Assembly (NCBI GenBank): GCA_050289485.1
Contig: JBNKFV010000009.1
Coordinates: forward strand, 1-64,000
Length of the DNA stretch: 64,000 bases
Source: JBNKFV01 sp050289485
Lineage (GTDB): Bacteria > Pseudomonadota > Gammaproteobacteria > Pseudomonadales > Cellvibrionaceae
Direction of reading: 5' to 3'
Shown here: positions 24,655 to 34,131 of the stretch, one piece after another
Layout: the number at the start of each line of letters is the position of its first letter
Numbering within the stretch: the stretch's first letter is position 1
Translations under genes and position numbers: made by a program
Notes under the pieces: model-generated
Database searches by the model: none
What the model was told of the DNA's origin: nothing
What the model saw: only the letters and a program-made list of their open reading frames with translations

Positions 24655-26316
24655 ATGAATGAACCACACTATGACTACATTATTGTAGGGGCCGGGTCGG
24701 CGGGTTGTGTACTGGCCAATCGACTGACAGAAGATGGAACAAAGTCGGTGTTGTTGTTGGAAGCCGGTGGCAGCCATCGGCACTTTTTATTGACCATGCC
24801 CCTGGGGTTTTTAAAAGCGCTGCGCAAACCTAAATATACCTGGCCTTATGTCACCGAGCCGGAGCCGCATCTGTATGGCCGGCGCATTATGATTCCGCGC
24901 GGTAAAGTTCTGGGTGGGTCGTCGTCGATCAATGGCATGATTTTTATGCGCGGCCACAGCCAGGATTTTGAAACCTGGAAGGCTCTGGGCTGCGCTGGTT
25001 GGGGTTATGCCGATGTATTACCTTATTTTAAAAAAATGGAAACCAGTTGGCGTGGTGCCAATCGGTATCATGGCGACAGTGGTCCACTGAATATAGTACC
25101 GCTGGACGACAAACGCGTTTTACACGAGCCGCTTATGAAAACCGCAGAGGCTGCTGGCTATCCTGTCACCTATGATATTCACGGCGAGTTAGAAGAAGGC
25201 TTTAGCCGCGGTGAACTTACCATCGACAAAAACGGTCGCCGCTGCAGTACTGCGCGCGCTTATTTAGACCCGGTCATGCGGCGCCCTAACCTAACCGTAG
25301 TGAGCAAGGCCGTGGCGCAAAAACTCTTGTTCAATGGTAAGCAGGCAGTGGGCGTGGAATACTGTCGCGATGGCATTACCCAGCAGGCCCATTGCAGTAC
25401 CCATGGCGAAGTGATTTTGTCGGGTGGTGCTTATAATTCACCGCAAGTGTTAATGCTATCGGGTGTGGGCCCGGCAGAGCATTTACAAGCGCTGGGTATC
25501 GATGTGGTACATGATTTACCCGGTGTGGGTGAAAATTTATATGAGCACCCCCGTGTGCCGATGCATTTTTCTCTGAAAAAACCAGTAAGTTTTCTTGATC
25601 AATTGCGTTTCGACCGTGCCGTATTGAGTGTGTTGCGCTGGTTCTTTTTCGGTAGCGGGCCGTTTGCCAATCAGGTGAATAGCGCCAACCCCATGTTGCG
25701 TACTCGCAGCGATCTTAAACAGCCGGATATTCAATTGTGGTGTAACCCTGTACGTATGGATGCTCACTTGTGGTTTCCTGGCATTATCAAGCGGCAGGAA
25801 GACCAGATCACCGCAGATGTTATTTTGCTGCACCCCAAAAGCCGTGGTCGGCTGCGTTTAAATAGCAACCGTGCCGACGATGCACCGGCGATTACCTTGA
25901 ATAACTTTGCCGAGCCAGAAGACCTGGATACCGCTGTGAGAGGGATAAAAATGGTTCGCAACATTTATTCAACGTCGCCACAGGCGGATTTAATTGCACA
26001 GGAATTATTACCCGGTACACAGGACACCAGTGACGAGGCTTTGATTGAACATATTCGCCAAACAGCACAGGTTACTCAGCATCCTGTGGGTACCTGCAAA
26101 ATGGGTAACGACGCCATGAGTGTGGTGGATACCCAGCTGCGTGTTTATGGTCTTACTCATTTGCGAGTAGTCGATGCGTCGGTTATGCCGACCATTCCTG
26201 GTGCCAACACCAATGGCCCCACCATTATGATTGCTGAAAAAGCAGCGGATCATATTCTGGGTAAAACGCCGTTACCTGCAGAGTTGTCAGCCCGGCAAGA
26301 ATCATTGCCAAGTTAA
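24655..26316 (+). CDS. GMC-family FAD-dependent alcohol dehydrogenase/oxidase
   Basis: 553 residues. The N-terminal FAD fold is YIIVGAGSAGCVLANRL (residues 6-22), followed by the GMC signature region RGKVLGGSSSINGMIFMRG near residue 83 and SGGAYNSPQVLMLSGVGP near 258. Active-site His in QHPVGTCKMG and the ANTNGPTIMIAEKAAD end are present. It oxidises a primary alcohol to an aldehyde (choline dehydrogenase-like group; true substrate unknown). The neighbouring aldehyde dehydrogenase could take the product to the acid. Its last codons lie in a degenerate copy of the miniature repeat. Confidence 0.92.
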   Translation: MNEPHYDYIIVGAGSAGCVLANRLTEDGTKSVLLLEAGGSHRHFLLTMPLGFLKALRKPKYTWPYVTEPEPHLYGRRIMIPRGKVLGGSSSINGMIFMRGHSQDFETWKALGCAGWGYADVLPYFKKMETSWRGANRYHGDSGPLNIVPLDDKRVLHEPLMKTAEAAGYPVTYDIHGELEEGFSRGELTIDKNGRRCSTARAYLDPVMRRPNLTVVSKAVAQKLLFNGKQAVGVEYCRDGITQQAHCSTHGEVILSGGAYNSPQVLMLSGVGPAEHLQALGIDVVHDLPGVGENLYEHPRVPMHFSLKKPVSFLDQLRFDRAVLSVLRWFFFGSGPFANQVNSANPMLRTRSDLKQPDIQLWCNPVRMDAHLWFPGIIKRQEDQITADVILLHPKSRGRLRLNSNRADDAPAITLNNFAEPEDLDTAVRGIKMVRNIYSTSPQADLIAQELLPGTQDTSDEALIEHIRQTAQVTQHPVGTCKMGNDAMSVVDTQLRVYGLTHLRVVDASVMPTIPGANTNGPTIMIAEKAADHILGKTPLPAELSARQESLPS

Positions 26317-26317
26317 G
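26288..26317 (+). repeat. Degenerate miniature-repeat hairpin inside the end of the GMC gene
   Basis: AGCCCGGCAAGAATCATTGCC followed by AAGTTAAG matches the left hairpin of the family (CCCGGCAAG...TTG..GTTAA). It encodes the last residues (ARQESLPS) and the stop codon. Confidence 0.45.
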
Positions 26318-26370
26318 CAAGGACAATGAAAGCGCAATGAAAGCACAACAATAATTCGCGAGGAGATTAT

Positions 26371-27894
26371 ATGAGCCAGCCACAACAACCGCCTTTTTCA
26401 ACCGCCACAGTGGATAAAGTGAAAGCTCACTATGCCGCTAACCCGGGCCAGTTATTGATTAACGGCGCGCTGGTGAATGCGCAGGCTGGCGGTACCATTG
26501 AGGCCATTAATCCTGCCGATGAACAGGTGCTAGGGCATATAGCGGCTGGCACTGCCGCCGACATCGACGCCGCCGTAAACACAGCGGCAGAGGTATTTAA
26601 CGGCAGCTGGGCTGAAGTACCCGCCATGCAGCGTGGTGAATTGCTAAATAAATTGGCCGATTTGATCGAACGCGACGCGGAAACACTGGCCGTTACCGAA
26701 TCGCTGGATAACGGTATGCCGTTTATGATGGCACGTTTCGGCAGTGTATTGGGGGCTGTGCAGCAGTTGCGCTACAACGCCGGGTGGGCAACGAAAATTG
26801 CCGGCGAAAGCCTGGCACCGTCGGTAAGCAACGGGCAGGCAGTGATGAGTTACACCCTGCGCGAACCGGTGGGTGTGGTGGGCGCCATCGTGGCCTGGAA
26901 TGTACCCTTTGCCATGACCCTTGGCAAAATTGCACCGGCGATTGCGGCTGGCTGTACTGTGGTGTTAAAACCCGCCGAGCAGGCATCGCTGAGTGCTTGC
27001 CATTTAATGGGGCTGATTATAGAAGCAGGCTTCCCGCCCGGCGTGATCAATATTGTCACCGGTACCGGTACAGAGGCCGGTGCCGCTTTGGTGGAACACC
27101 CGTTGGTGGACAAGATTTCTTTTACCGGTTCTACCTTGGTGGGGCAGTCGATCGTGCGCACTGTGGCTGACAGTATGAAACGGCTTACCCTGGAGCTCGG
27201 CGGCAAGTCACCGGTAATTGTGTACGACGACATTGATGTTGCCAAGGTGGCCCCGTCCATCGCCATGGGTATTTTTGCCAACAGTGGGCAAATTTGTGCC
27301 GCAGGCTCTCGTTTGTTTGTCCATGAGCGCATACACGATAAATTAGTCGAGGCCATTTGCGGTTTTGCCAAACCATTAAAAGTGGCACCGGGGCTCGAAC
27401 CGGGCGCCATGCTGGGCCCTGTGGTAAGCCGCGTGCAGTTAGAGCGTGTGTTGGGGTATATCGACAGCGGCAAAGCTGAGGGGGCAACGTTAGTGACTGG
27501 GGGTGAGCGAGTCGGTGACACGGGTTTCTTTGTGCAGCCCACCGTGTTTACTCACGTTAAGTCCGAGATGAAAATTGCCGCAGAAGAAATCTTTGGCCCG
27601 GTTTTATGCGTGATGTCGTTTAGTGACAGCGACGATATTGCCCAGGTGGCGGGTTTGGCTAATGCCACCCGTTACGGTTTGCATGCATCTATATGGAGTA
27701 AGGATGTTACCCGTGCGTTGCGGTTATCGCGTGCGGTGAAGTCGGGCTCTGTGCGTATTAATGGCGGCCCACCAGGGGTCGATCCGGCGTTGCCGATGGG
27801 TGGCATGAAAGCGTCTGGCTGGGGGCGTGAAAATGGCCGTGAAGGTGTTGAGGGTTATACTGAACTAAAAACGGTATCGCTGGGCTTACAATAA
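26371..27894 (+). CDS. NAD(P)-dependent aldehyde dehydrogenase
   Basis: 507 residues, standard family length. Catalytic Cys309 in NSGQICAAGSRL, general-base Glu275 in LELGGKSP and Asn177 in AWNVPFAMT are present, with the FTGSTLVGQ nucleotide region near 251 and EEIFGPVLCVM towards the end. It oxidises an aldehyde to the carboxylic acid. The gene lies 54 bases after the GMC gene on the same strand and has GAGGAG before its ATG, so the two likely act in one alcohol-to-acid pathway. Confidence 0.93.
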   Translation: MSQPQQPPFSTATVDKVKAHYAANPGQLLINGALVNAQAGGTIEAINPADEQVLGHIAAGTAADIDAAVNTAAEVFNGSWAEVPAMQRGELLNKLADLIERDAETLAVTESLDNGMPFMMARFGSVLGAVQQLRYNAGWATKIAGESLAPSVSNGQAVMSYTLREPVGVVGAIVAWNVPFAMTLGKIAPAIAAGCTVVLKPAEQASLSACHLMGLIIEAGFPPGVINIVTGTGTEAGAALVEHPLVDKISFTGSTLVGQSIVRTVADSMKRLTLELGGKSPVIVYDDIDVAKVAPSIAMGIFANSGQICAAGSRLFVHERIHDKLVEAICGFAKPLKVAPGLEPGAMLGPVVSRVQLERVLGYIDSGKAEGATLVTGGERVGDTGFFVQPTVFTHVKSEMKIAAEEIFGPVLCVMSFSDSDDIAQVAGLANATRYGLHASIWSKDVTRALRLSRAVKSGSVRINGGPPGVDPALPMGGMKASGWGRENGREGVEGYTELKTVSLGLQ

Positions 27895-27909
27895 CGGATG
27901 TTTAAAGGA

Positions 27910-27930
27910 GCAGCGCACTGGGTGCGCTGC
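27910..27930. terminator. Bidirectional terminator hairpin
   Basis: GCAGCGCAC and GTGCGCTGC make a perfect 9-base stem with a TGG loop between convergent genes. The T-tracts are weak on both sides. Confidence 0.65.
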
Positions 27931-27939
27931 CTATTGTGC

Positions 27940-28509
27940 TTAGTTTGCCAGTGCTTCTACGGCAATAGTAATCGTCACATCGTCACTTACCATTGGGGCA
28001 TATTTACCCGCATTAAACTCGGTACGCTTGATATGGGTAGTGGCGTTCGCGCCAAGGGCTGCTTTCTTGCGCATTGGGTGAGTTTTTGAATCAAAGTGGG
28101 TAATGTCCAAGGTTACTTGCTTGGTAATACCTTTGATGGTCAGGTCGCCGGTCACCGCTGTTGGCTTGTCGCCCGCAAATTCAACGCTGGTAGATTTAAA
28201 AGTTGCGGTGGGAAACTTAGCCGTATCGAAAAAATCCGCACCTTTAATGTGCTTGTCGAATTCTTCGTCACCCGTGTCTACGGATGCCATATTGATCGTG
28301 ATATCAACACTGGCAGTCTTCGCGTCTTTATCCCAGGTAATGCTGCCACTGGTTTTATCGAAGCGCAGTGTCTGTTGCGAAAACCCCATGTGGCTGTAGG
28401 AAAAGCTTGGGAAAGTGTGGCTGTTATCAATGTTGTAGGTTACGGGTTCAGCATTGGCCGCTGCTGCGGTCATTGCCAGCAAAGCAGAAAGTAGTACTTT
28501 TTTCATCAT
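27940..28509 (-). CDS. YceI-family periplasmic protein
   Basis: 189 residues. A signal peptide (KKVLLSALLAMTAAAANA) is followed by the YceI lipocalin-like barrel: YNIDNSHTFPSFSYSHMGFS, then SITWDKDAKTASVDITINM, TFKSTSVEF, GDLTIKGITKQVTLDI and a KAALGANATTHIKRTEF end. Members bind isoprenoid or other lipids in the periplasm and respond to stress or high pH; the ligand here is unknown. Divergent from the LysR gene. Confidence 0.92.
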   Translation of the reverse strand: MMKKVLLSALLAMTAAAANAEPVTYNIDNSHTFPSFSYSHMGFSQQTLRFDKTSGSITWDKDAKTASVDITINMASVDTGDEEFDKHIKGADFFDTAKFPTATFKSTSVEFAGDKPTAVTGDLTIKGITKQVTLDITHFDSKTHPMRKKAALGANATTHIKRTEFNAGKYAPMVSDDVTITIAVEALAN

Positions 28510-28725
28510 GAGTCCTCTGGTTTTTTAGTAAAAAAATCCTTTGTCCTAGGGCCTGTCAGCACTAATTGGTCTGTTCTATTAGGGCTTAATACGCCGTGCG
28601 AGCGCGTTAGATCATTACCTCGGCTACTGGTTCCTTCAGCAGGTTAAGTACGGGCGCGGGCCGGGCTTGCCCTATTTGCGTGGCAGATGCTAGAAGACTC
28701 TGCACTATTAATAAATTGTGTTAAA

Positions 28726-28759
28726 GTTGACTCATTGTTTACAATAAGTTGACAATAAG
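28726..28759 (+). promoter_or_regulatory. Candidate LysR-type operator
   Basis: GTTGAC occurs at 28726 and again 22 bases later, two helical turns. Between them, ATTGT-TT-ACAAT (28734-28745) is an interrupted dyad, and ACAATAAG is repeated at 28741 and 28752. The cluster ends directly before the LysR start codon, as expected for autoregulation. Confidence 0.45.
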
Positions 28760-28762
28760 GCT

Positions 28763-29671
28763 ATGGATCGTTTCCGGCAAATCGAAGTTTTTGTGGCTGT
28801 GGTTGAAAAAGGCAGTTTTGTGGGGGCTGGCGAAGCACTTAATTTGTCTCGGGCAGCTGTATCTAAATCGGTATTGGAGCTCGAAAAACGCGTGGGTGGG
28901 CGACTACTTCAGCGCACTACTCGCCGCATCTCTCTCACCGAAGCCGGTACAGCCTATTACCGGCGCTGCAAGCAAATACTGGATCAGGTTGATGAAGCGG
29001 ATCAAGCCGTTGGCGTGGTGACCGGGCGCGCAGTAGGGCGCTTAAAAGTGAACGCGCCACTGTCGTTTGGCATTCAGTACCTGGCGGGTTTATGGGGGCC
29101 ATTTCTTAAACAATACCCAGAGTTGGAGTTGGAAATTGTCTTGTCAGACCAACTGGTGGATGTTATCGAAGACGGGTACGACGCCGTTATTCGCATCAGT
29201 AAATTGGCCGACTCTACCTTAATTCAACGGCGGCTTACATCTACACGACTGATTCCCTGCGCCAGTGTCGAATACATAGAAATACACGGTATGCCTTTAC
29301 GGCCTGAAGCCTTAAGTCGGCATTCCACGATTGGTTATCTGTATGGCAGTGGCCGCGATACCTGGTCGTTTATCAGTGCCGACGGCAATGTTATCGATAC
29401 ACCAACCCAGCCGAGTATTCGGGCGAACAACGGCGATACCTGTAAAGCATTAGCATTAAGTGGGCAAGGCATAGCGTTGCTGCCAGACTTTTTAATCTGG
29501 CAGGAGTTGCAGCAGCAAAAACTGGTGCCGATACTACCCGAGTATCAGGTTGCCGACCTCGGTATTTATATTGTTTACCCGTCGCGCAAGCAGCTCTCTG
29601 CCAAGGTAAGGGCGCTCATCGATTTTTTATCGGCAGCGTTTGCTGACCCACCGTGGTTGAATGCTAATTAG
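28763..29671 (+). CDS. LysR-family transcriptional regulator
   Basis: 302 residues. Winged helix-turn-helix at residues 1-60: RFRQIEVFVAVVEKGSFVGA, then AVSKSVLELEKRVGGRLLQR and TRRISLTEAG. Residues 90-295 form the effector-binding domain (LKVNAPLSFGIQYLAGLWG, then DAVIRISKLADSTLIQRRL). The 'FVGAGEALNLSRAAVSKSV' version places it with the CrgA/DsdC-like branch of short-linker LysR proteins. Likely targets are its own gene, the divergent YceI gene or the catabolic genes nearby. Confidence 0.92.
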   Translation: MDRFRQIEVFVAVVEKGSFVGAGEALNLSRAAVSKSVLELEKRVGGRLLQRTTRRISLTEAGTAYYRRCKQILDQVDEADQAVGVVTGRAVGRLKVNAPLSFGIQYLAGLWGPFLKQYPELELEIVLSDQLVDVIEDGYDAVIRISKLADSTLIQRRLTSTRLIPCASVEYIEIHGMPLRPEALSRHSTIGYLYGSGRDTWSFISADGNVIDTPTQPSIRANNGDTCKALALSGQGIALLPDFLIWQELQQQKLVPILPEYQVADLGIYIVYPSRKQLSAKVRALIDFLSAAFADPPWLNAN

Positions 29672-29949
29672 TCGTATGTGGCTCTTAATCGTAGTGGTTC
29701 TGTTTTATACAGGGCGCAAAGTACTTTCATGCCTGTTTCTATCACGCTTGTTGGTTCGCAACGGGTGGAAAACAGTAACGAAAAATTGGTGCGGCGGTAA
29801 CGACGTTAGTGTGTAATCTTTTTCTAATATAGTGCTGGTGTTTGCTTAAAAAATTAGCATGAGTAGCAGAAAATCGCTAATGCTTGGAAAGCAAACAGAT
29901 TTTTGTGCAATTTTATTAAAATTTTTTTAATTTTTTGTATTAAATGGGT

Positions 29950-30056
29950 GATAAATACTGTTTGTGCAGCTAGAATACAGCCTGAAGAACAATAGTTCTT
30001 TTGCTAGAGCACGGGATTGTGCAAATAAAAGGGAGGCCCATCGGCCTCCCTTTTTC
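29950..30056 (+). ncRNA. Candidate small RNA ending in a strong orphan terminator
   Basis: The 735-base gap between the LysR and amidohydrolase genes holds a textbook terminator at 30031-30055: GGGAGGCC, CATC-type loop, GGCCTCCC, then TTTTT. It is 360 bases after the LysR stop. Just before it are two small hairpins, AGAAC-AATA-GTTCT and GCAC-GGGATT-GTGC. A very AT-rich tract (29920-29950) lies upstream, as before strong promoters. A small RNA of about 80-110 bases fits. No ribosome site or convincing coding frame is seen. Confidence 0.45.
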
Positions 30057-30406
30057 TTTTTCTGCTGTTTGATTCATGTTGTTGGTTTATTGATGCCATT
30101 GACTGGCAGGCCGCATCGCCCCACCTTGTACTTTTTACAATCCGGATTTTTTGCCAAAAAACTCCCGAAAACTGAAAGCTGCTTTTAGTGTTCAGTTATT
30201 GGTAGTGTCCAGTTATTGGGCTGCAGCAAACCAATTTTAGTGTCCTCAGCCTGCGATGTGATTCAGGTATACTGTTTACCCGCAACAAAGTAGATGTGCT
30301 TGCCGAAAGACCCTTACCTATTGGTTGCTGGGTTAATAGCTGCATTGCAGCAAGCAACACAAAAGCGAAACGATAAAATAGAAAACAGATATGTAGGACA
30401 ACGTTT

Positions 30407-31456
30407 ATGAGCCATACGTTAAAAACCGGTGGCGATCGCGGTTATCTGCGCATTGCCACAGAGGAAGCGTTTGCCACTCGCGAGCAAATTGATGCATTTT
30501 TAGCCCTTATCAAGGCGGGTAAAGCCGACCAAGGGCTAACGTCTCTATGGGGGTTTTATGCAACCTCACCCTCTGAGCGCGCGCAATTAATTATGCAGCG
30601 TCTATTAGATTTAGACGACATGCGTATCAACGCTATGAACGAGACGGGCATTGATAAAGCCATATTGGCATTAACCTCACCTGGCGTGCAGCCGCTGGAA
30701 GCCGAGCTGGCAAAAGGTATTGCCCAGCGCAGTAACGATATATTGGCAGAGGCGGTAGAGCGGCACCCCACCCGCTATGTAGGAATGACAGCCGTTGCGC
30801 CGCAAGATGCCCAGTGGAGCGCGCAAGAAATTCGTCGTGGTGCCGATGTGGGTTTTAAAGGTATTCAAATTAACAGTCATATACAGGGGCACTACCTCGA
30901 CGAGCCCCAGTTTGATCCCATTTTTCGAGCCCTGGTTGACGTAGACCAGCCGCTTTATATTCACCCGCAAACCTTACCCGACTCCATGATGGGTGATATG
31001 GTCAATGCAGGCCTTGATGGTGCGGTATTCGGTTTTGGTGTTGAGACGGGTTATCACCTGTTACGTCTCATTACCACCGGCATTTTTGACCGTTATCCCA
31101 ACCTTAAAATTATTGTTGGCCATATGGGTGAGGCCCTACCTTATTGGATGTATCGGTTAGACTATATGCATCAAGCGGGTGTGAATTCAAACCGCTATCA
31201 GCGTTTAAAGCCGCTAACGAAAAAAATCTCTGACTACATGCGTGAAAATGTCTATATCACCACCAGTGGTATGGCCTGGGCACCGGCTATTAAATTCGCT
31301 CAAGAGGTGCTGGGTGATGACCGGGTCATGTACGCTATGGACTACCCGTACCAGTTTGTGGCCGACGAAGTACGCACTCACGACCTGCTGGATATTTCCA
31401 ACGTATCACGCAAAAAACTGATGCAAACCAACGCGGAAAACGTGTTTAAACTCTAG
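30407..31456 (+). CDS. Amidohydrolase of the ACMSD/decarboxylase family
   Basis: 349 residues. It opens with the metal-linked RIATEEAFATREQ, similar to 5-carboxyvanillate and gamma-resorcylate decarboxylases. GFKGIQINSHIQGHYLDE, PLYIHPQTLP, LKIIVGHMGEALPYWMYR and DRVMYAMDYPYQ carry the His and Asp metal ligands of the fold. It probably removes a carboxyl group from an aromatic or related acid, in the cytoplasm. AGGA precedes the ATG. The TonB receptor 300 bases downstream may import the substrate; that link is inferred from position only. Confidence 0.85.
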   Translation: MSHTLKTGGDRGYLRIATEEAFATREQIDAFLALIKAGKADQGLTSLWGFYATSPSERAQLIMQRLLDLDDMRINAMNETGIDKAILALTSPGVQPLEAELAKGIAQRSNDILAEAVERHPTRYVGMTAVAPQDAQWSAQEIRRGADVGFKGIQINSHIQGHYLDEPQFDPIFRALVDVDQPLYIHPQTLPDSMMGDMVNAGLDGAVFGFGVETGYHLLRLITTGIFDRYPNLKIIVGHMGEALPYWMYRLDYMHQAGVNSNRYQRLKPLTKKISDYMRENVYITTSGMAWAPAIKFAQEVLGDDRVMYAMDYPYQFVADEVRTHDLLDISNVSRKKLMQTNAENVFKL

Positions 31457-31752
31457 CGCGCTGGTTTTTATGGCTGTAAGCCAGTCTTAGCAGGTTGGCG
31501 TTCGAATAGGCAGCCTGCACTATCCATTCTTATCGCCCTTAAAAGCTGTTTTCAATAGTCTCTAGGGGTGTTTTTACTTTCCTGCGTCTTCCCTATAAAA
31601 CGTTTCTCAAAAGCCGGCCAGGCTACATCAACATCAACACGATGCTGCATTGCTTTGTGCGTGTATCGATAAGCATCTCTTAATGCACACACGGAAAATA
31701 TACCAATAAAAAACGAAATTCGTAGATTAATCATCACAAAAGGGAACACGTT

Positions 31753-34008
31753 ATGGCATGGTTTAATCAAATACCGTCGCGCAAAAATATACTGACTTTA
31801 CTGCCCCTGGCAGGACTTATCTCGCTCCAAGCAAATGCTGCCGTGATGGAGGAGGTTGTCGTTACTGCTCAAAAAAGAGAACAAAACCTGCAAGATGTGG
31901 GCGTTGCCGTCACCGCATTTAGTGGGCAGCAAATGAAAGATCTGGGGGTGCTCTCAACCACTGATCTGGTTGCCCAAACACCTGGGTTGAGTTCTGTATC
32001 AGCATTTGGGGAAGGTAATAATGCCTCGTTTATTATCCGTGGGGTAGGGCTTAACGACTTCTCGGAGATCAGCGAATCGGGTGCTGCCGTTTATATTGAC
32101 GACGTATACCAGAGCACATTGGCCGGTTTGGGCTTTCAGCTGTTTGATATGGAGCGTGCCGAGGTACTCAAAGGCCCGCAAGGGACATTGTTTGGCCGTA
32201 ATGCGTCTGCCGGGCTAGTACACTTTATTACTCGTAAACCCACGCAGGATTTTAACGCTTATACCGAAATTACTGTTGGTGAATACAATCAGATTCGTCT
32301 GGAAGGCGCTGTTGGCGGCGGTTTGACTGACACGCTCAGCGGTCGCTTTTCTTACCTGTATCATAATCACGATGGTTACAGTAAAAGCCGTTTTCCGGGG
32401 GTAGATGACGGTGCATCGACGGATATGTACGCCCTGCGTGGCCAACTACTCTTTAGTCCTACAGAAAAGCTTGATATTCTCGCCAGCGCACACGGTACCC
32501 GCGCTGATCAGGTGGCCTATCCCTATCAACATACGGTAGTGGATTACGCTGAAGATGGCGCTACCAAAATATTGGTACCGATTGGCGGTGAGAACTTCTC
32601 CTGTGCTGGTGTGCTGTCCACGTTGGATACCGACTGTTACGGCTACCGTGATACCGATGGCGACGTACACGCTGCTGACAATAATCGTGAGCCTTTCCTG
32701 ATTCTTGATACCGGTGGCGCGTTGGTAAAAGTTGACTATGACTTAGGCGCAATGGACCTTACGTCGATCACTGCTGCTGAGTATGTCCATAAAACCTACG
32801 GTGAAGATACCGATATGGGGCCTCGCCCTGGCGTATTGGTTGACAACCCTGTGAATAATATTCAGTGGTCGGAAGAAATTCGACTGGCAGGCCAGTACGA
32901 TAAATTGCAGTGGACAACCGGCTTCTATTATTTCCATCGAGATATCGACTCAGGTACCAGCACAGATCTCTCGGCACCAGAGCCGTTTAATATTTTCATT
33001 GGGCAACCCAGTGTGCGTGCAGTGAATAACCTCAAAGTGAATTCATGGGCCGTGTTTGCACATGGAGAGTACGCGTTCAATGACCAGTGGAATTTAATCA
33101 CCGGGCTACGTTATACCGAGGAAGAATCTAAATACCAGCTGCGAAACTATGATGATGGTACGCCAGGCAGCCCAGTAATCTTCGATTTTTCTGAGGAGAC
33201 GGTGGGAAGTTTGGCAAAACATGATAAATCCAATGTAACCTACCGGGTAGAACTGGATTGGCATGCTACCGAAGATGTCATGCTCTACGGTGGGATTTCT
33301 ACCGGTGTTAAAGCCGCAGGTTTCAATACCAACCTGGGCTTCTCCGATGCGCAAATTCCTTTCGATGAAGAAGACCTCACCTCGTATGAAGCGGGCCTTA
33401 AATCAACCCTGTTCGATGGCGCAGCACGGTTTAACGCCGCGTTATTTTATTACGACTATCAAGACTATCAGGCATTTAGCTTTCAGGGGTTCAGCAATGT
33501 GGCCCGTAACAAAGACGCCACCGTAAAAGGTTTTGAAGCCGAATTAACCACCACCCCGTGGGACGGCTGGGCGTTTATGTTTGGTGTGGGCCTGCTGGAT
33601 ACTAATGCAGAGGATATCGATTCTGAGCGTCCGTTCGTTGGTGGAGCACTGATTCGCGACCGCGAATTAGCCCTCGCACCCAAGGTAACGTTTAATGGAA
33701 TGGCGCGTTACGAGTGGCCTATGTTTGAGGGCATGATGTCGCTACAAGGGGATTTCGCCTATACCGGTGAGCAGTATTTTGATATCGACAATAACCCCGT
33801 CTCCAAGGAAGACGGTCACGTCGTCAGTAATGCTCACATTGCTTACGCCAGTGGTGACGACGATTGGCAGGTAAAGTTGTCGGTTAAGAACCTTACCGAC
33901 GAAGAATACCGCGTATACGCCGTACCGACGCCGGCATTTTGTGGCTGTGGTCAGAATATGTATGGTAAGCCGCGTTGGGTGAGCGCCACATTTACCTATA
34001 ATTGGTAG
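31753..34008 (+). CDS. TonB-dependent outer-membrane receptor
   Basis: 751 residues. Signal peptide (NILTLLPLAGLISLQANA), TonB box region MEEVVVTAQKREQNLQDVGV, plug domain (LVAQTPGLSSVSAFG, NNASFIIRGVGLND, EVLKGPQGTLFGRNASAGLV) and a 22-strand barrel ending in PRWVSATFTYNW with aromatic C-terminus. It takes up a ligand across the outer membrane. The 'KREQNLQDV' subtype is frequent with catabolic genes rather than siderophores. Located after the amidohydrolase on the same strand, consistent with uptake of its substrate. Confidence 0.93.
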   Translation: MAWFNQIPSRKNILTLLPLAGLISLQANAAVMEEVVVTAQKREQNLQDVGVAVTAFSGQQMKDLGVLSTTDLVAQTPGLSSVSAFGEGNNASFIIRGVGLNDFSEISESGAAVYIDDVYQSTLAGLGFQLFDMERAEVLKGPQGTLFGRNASAGLVHFITRKPTQDFNAYTEITVGEYNQIRLEGAVGGGLTDTLSGRFSYLYHNHDGYSKSRFPGVDDGASTDMYALRGQLLFSPTEKLDILASAHGTRADQVAYPYQHTVVDYAEDGATKILVPIGGENFSCAGVLSTLDTDCYGYRDTDGDVHAADNNREPFLILDTGGALVKVDYDLGAMDLTSITAAEYVHKTYGEDTDMGPRPGVLVDNPVNNIQWSEEIRLAGQYDKLQWTTGFYYFHRDIDSGTSTDLSAPEPFNIFIGQPSVRAVNNLKVNSWAVFAHGEYAFNDQWNLITGLRYTEEESKYQLRNYDDGTPGSPVIFDFSEETVGSLAKHDKSNVTYRVELDWHATEDVMLYGGISTGVKAAGFNTNLGFSDAQIPFDEEDLTSYEAGLKSTLFDGAARFNAALFYYDYQDYQAFSFQGFSNVARNKDATVKGFEAELTTTPWDGWAFMFGVGLLDTNAEDIDSERPFVGGALIRDRELALAPKVTFNGMARYEWPMFEGMMSLQGDFAYTGEQYFDIDNNPVSKEDGHVVSNAHIAYASGDDDWQVKLSVKNLTDEEYRVYAVPTPAFCGCGQNMYGKPRWVSATFTYNW

Positions 34009-34070
34009 CGGTTACACAGAATAACGCTAGATACCTTTCGGTACTGGCGTTATCAATCCTACCGTGCACT

Positions 34071-34123
34071 TATTAACCTGGCGACAAAGTAGAGAAGAGG
34101 TCTATTTTGTCGCTAGGTTAGTA
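34071..34123 (+). repeat. 53-base variant of the miniature repeat
   Basis: ATTAACCTGGCGACAAA, a short centre, then the family's right-end text GAGGTCTATTTTGTCG and CTAGGTTAG. The arms pair into one hairpin between convergent genes, where it may also terminate transcription. Confidence 0.65.
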
Positions 34124-34131
34124 GGGTAGGC

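Noticed and set aside
26850..27542. 230-codon open frame antisense to the aldehyde dehydrogenase gene
   Set aside because: Lies wholly within a well-supported gene and has shadow-type composition.
29964..30188. 74-codon open frame over the orphan terminator
   Set aside because: It reads through the terminator stem and T-tract, with no ribosome site; better explained as non-coding.
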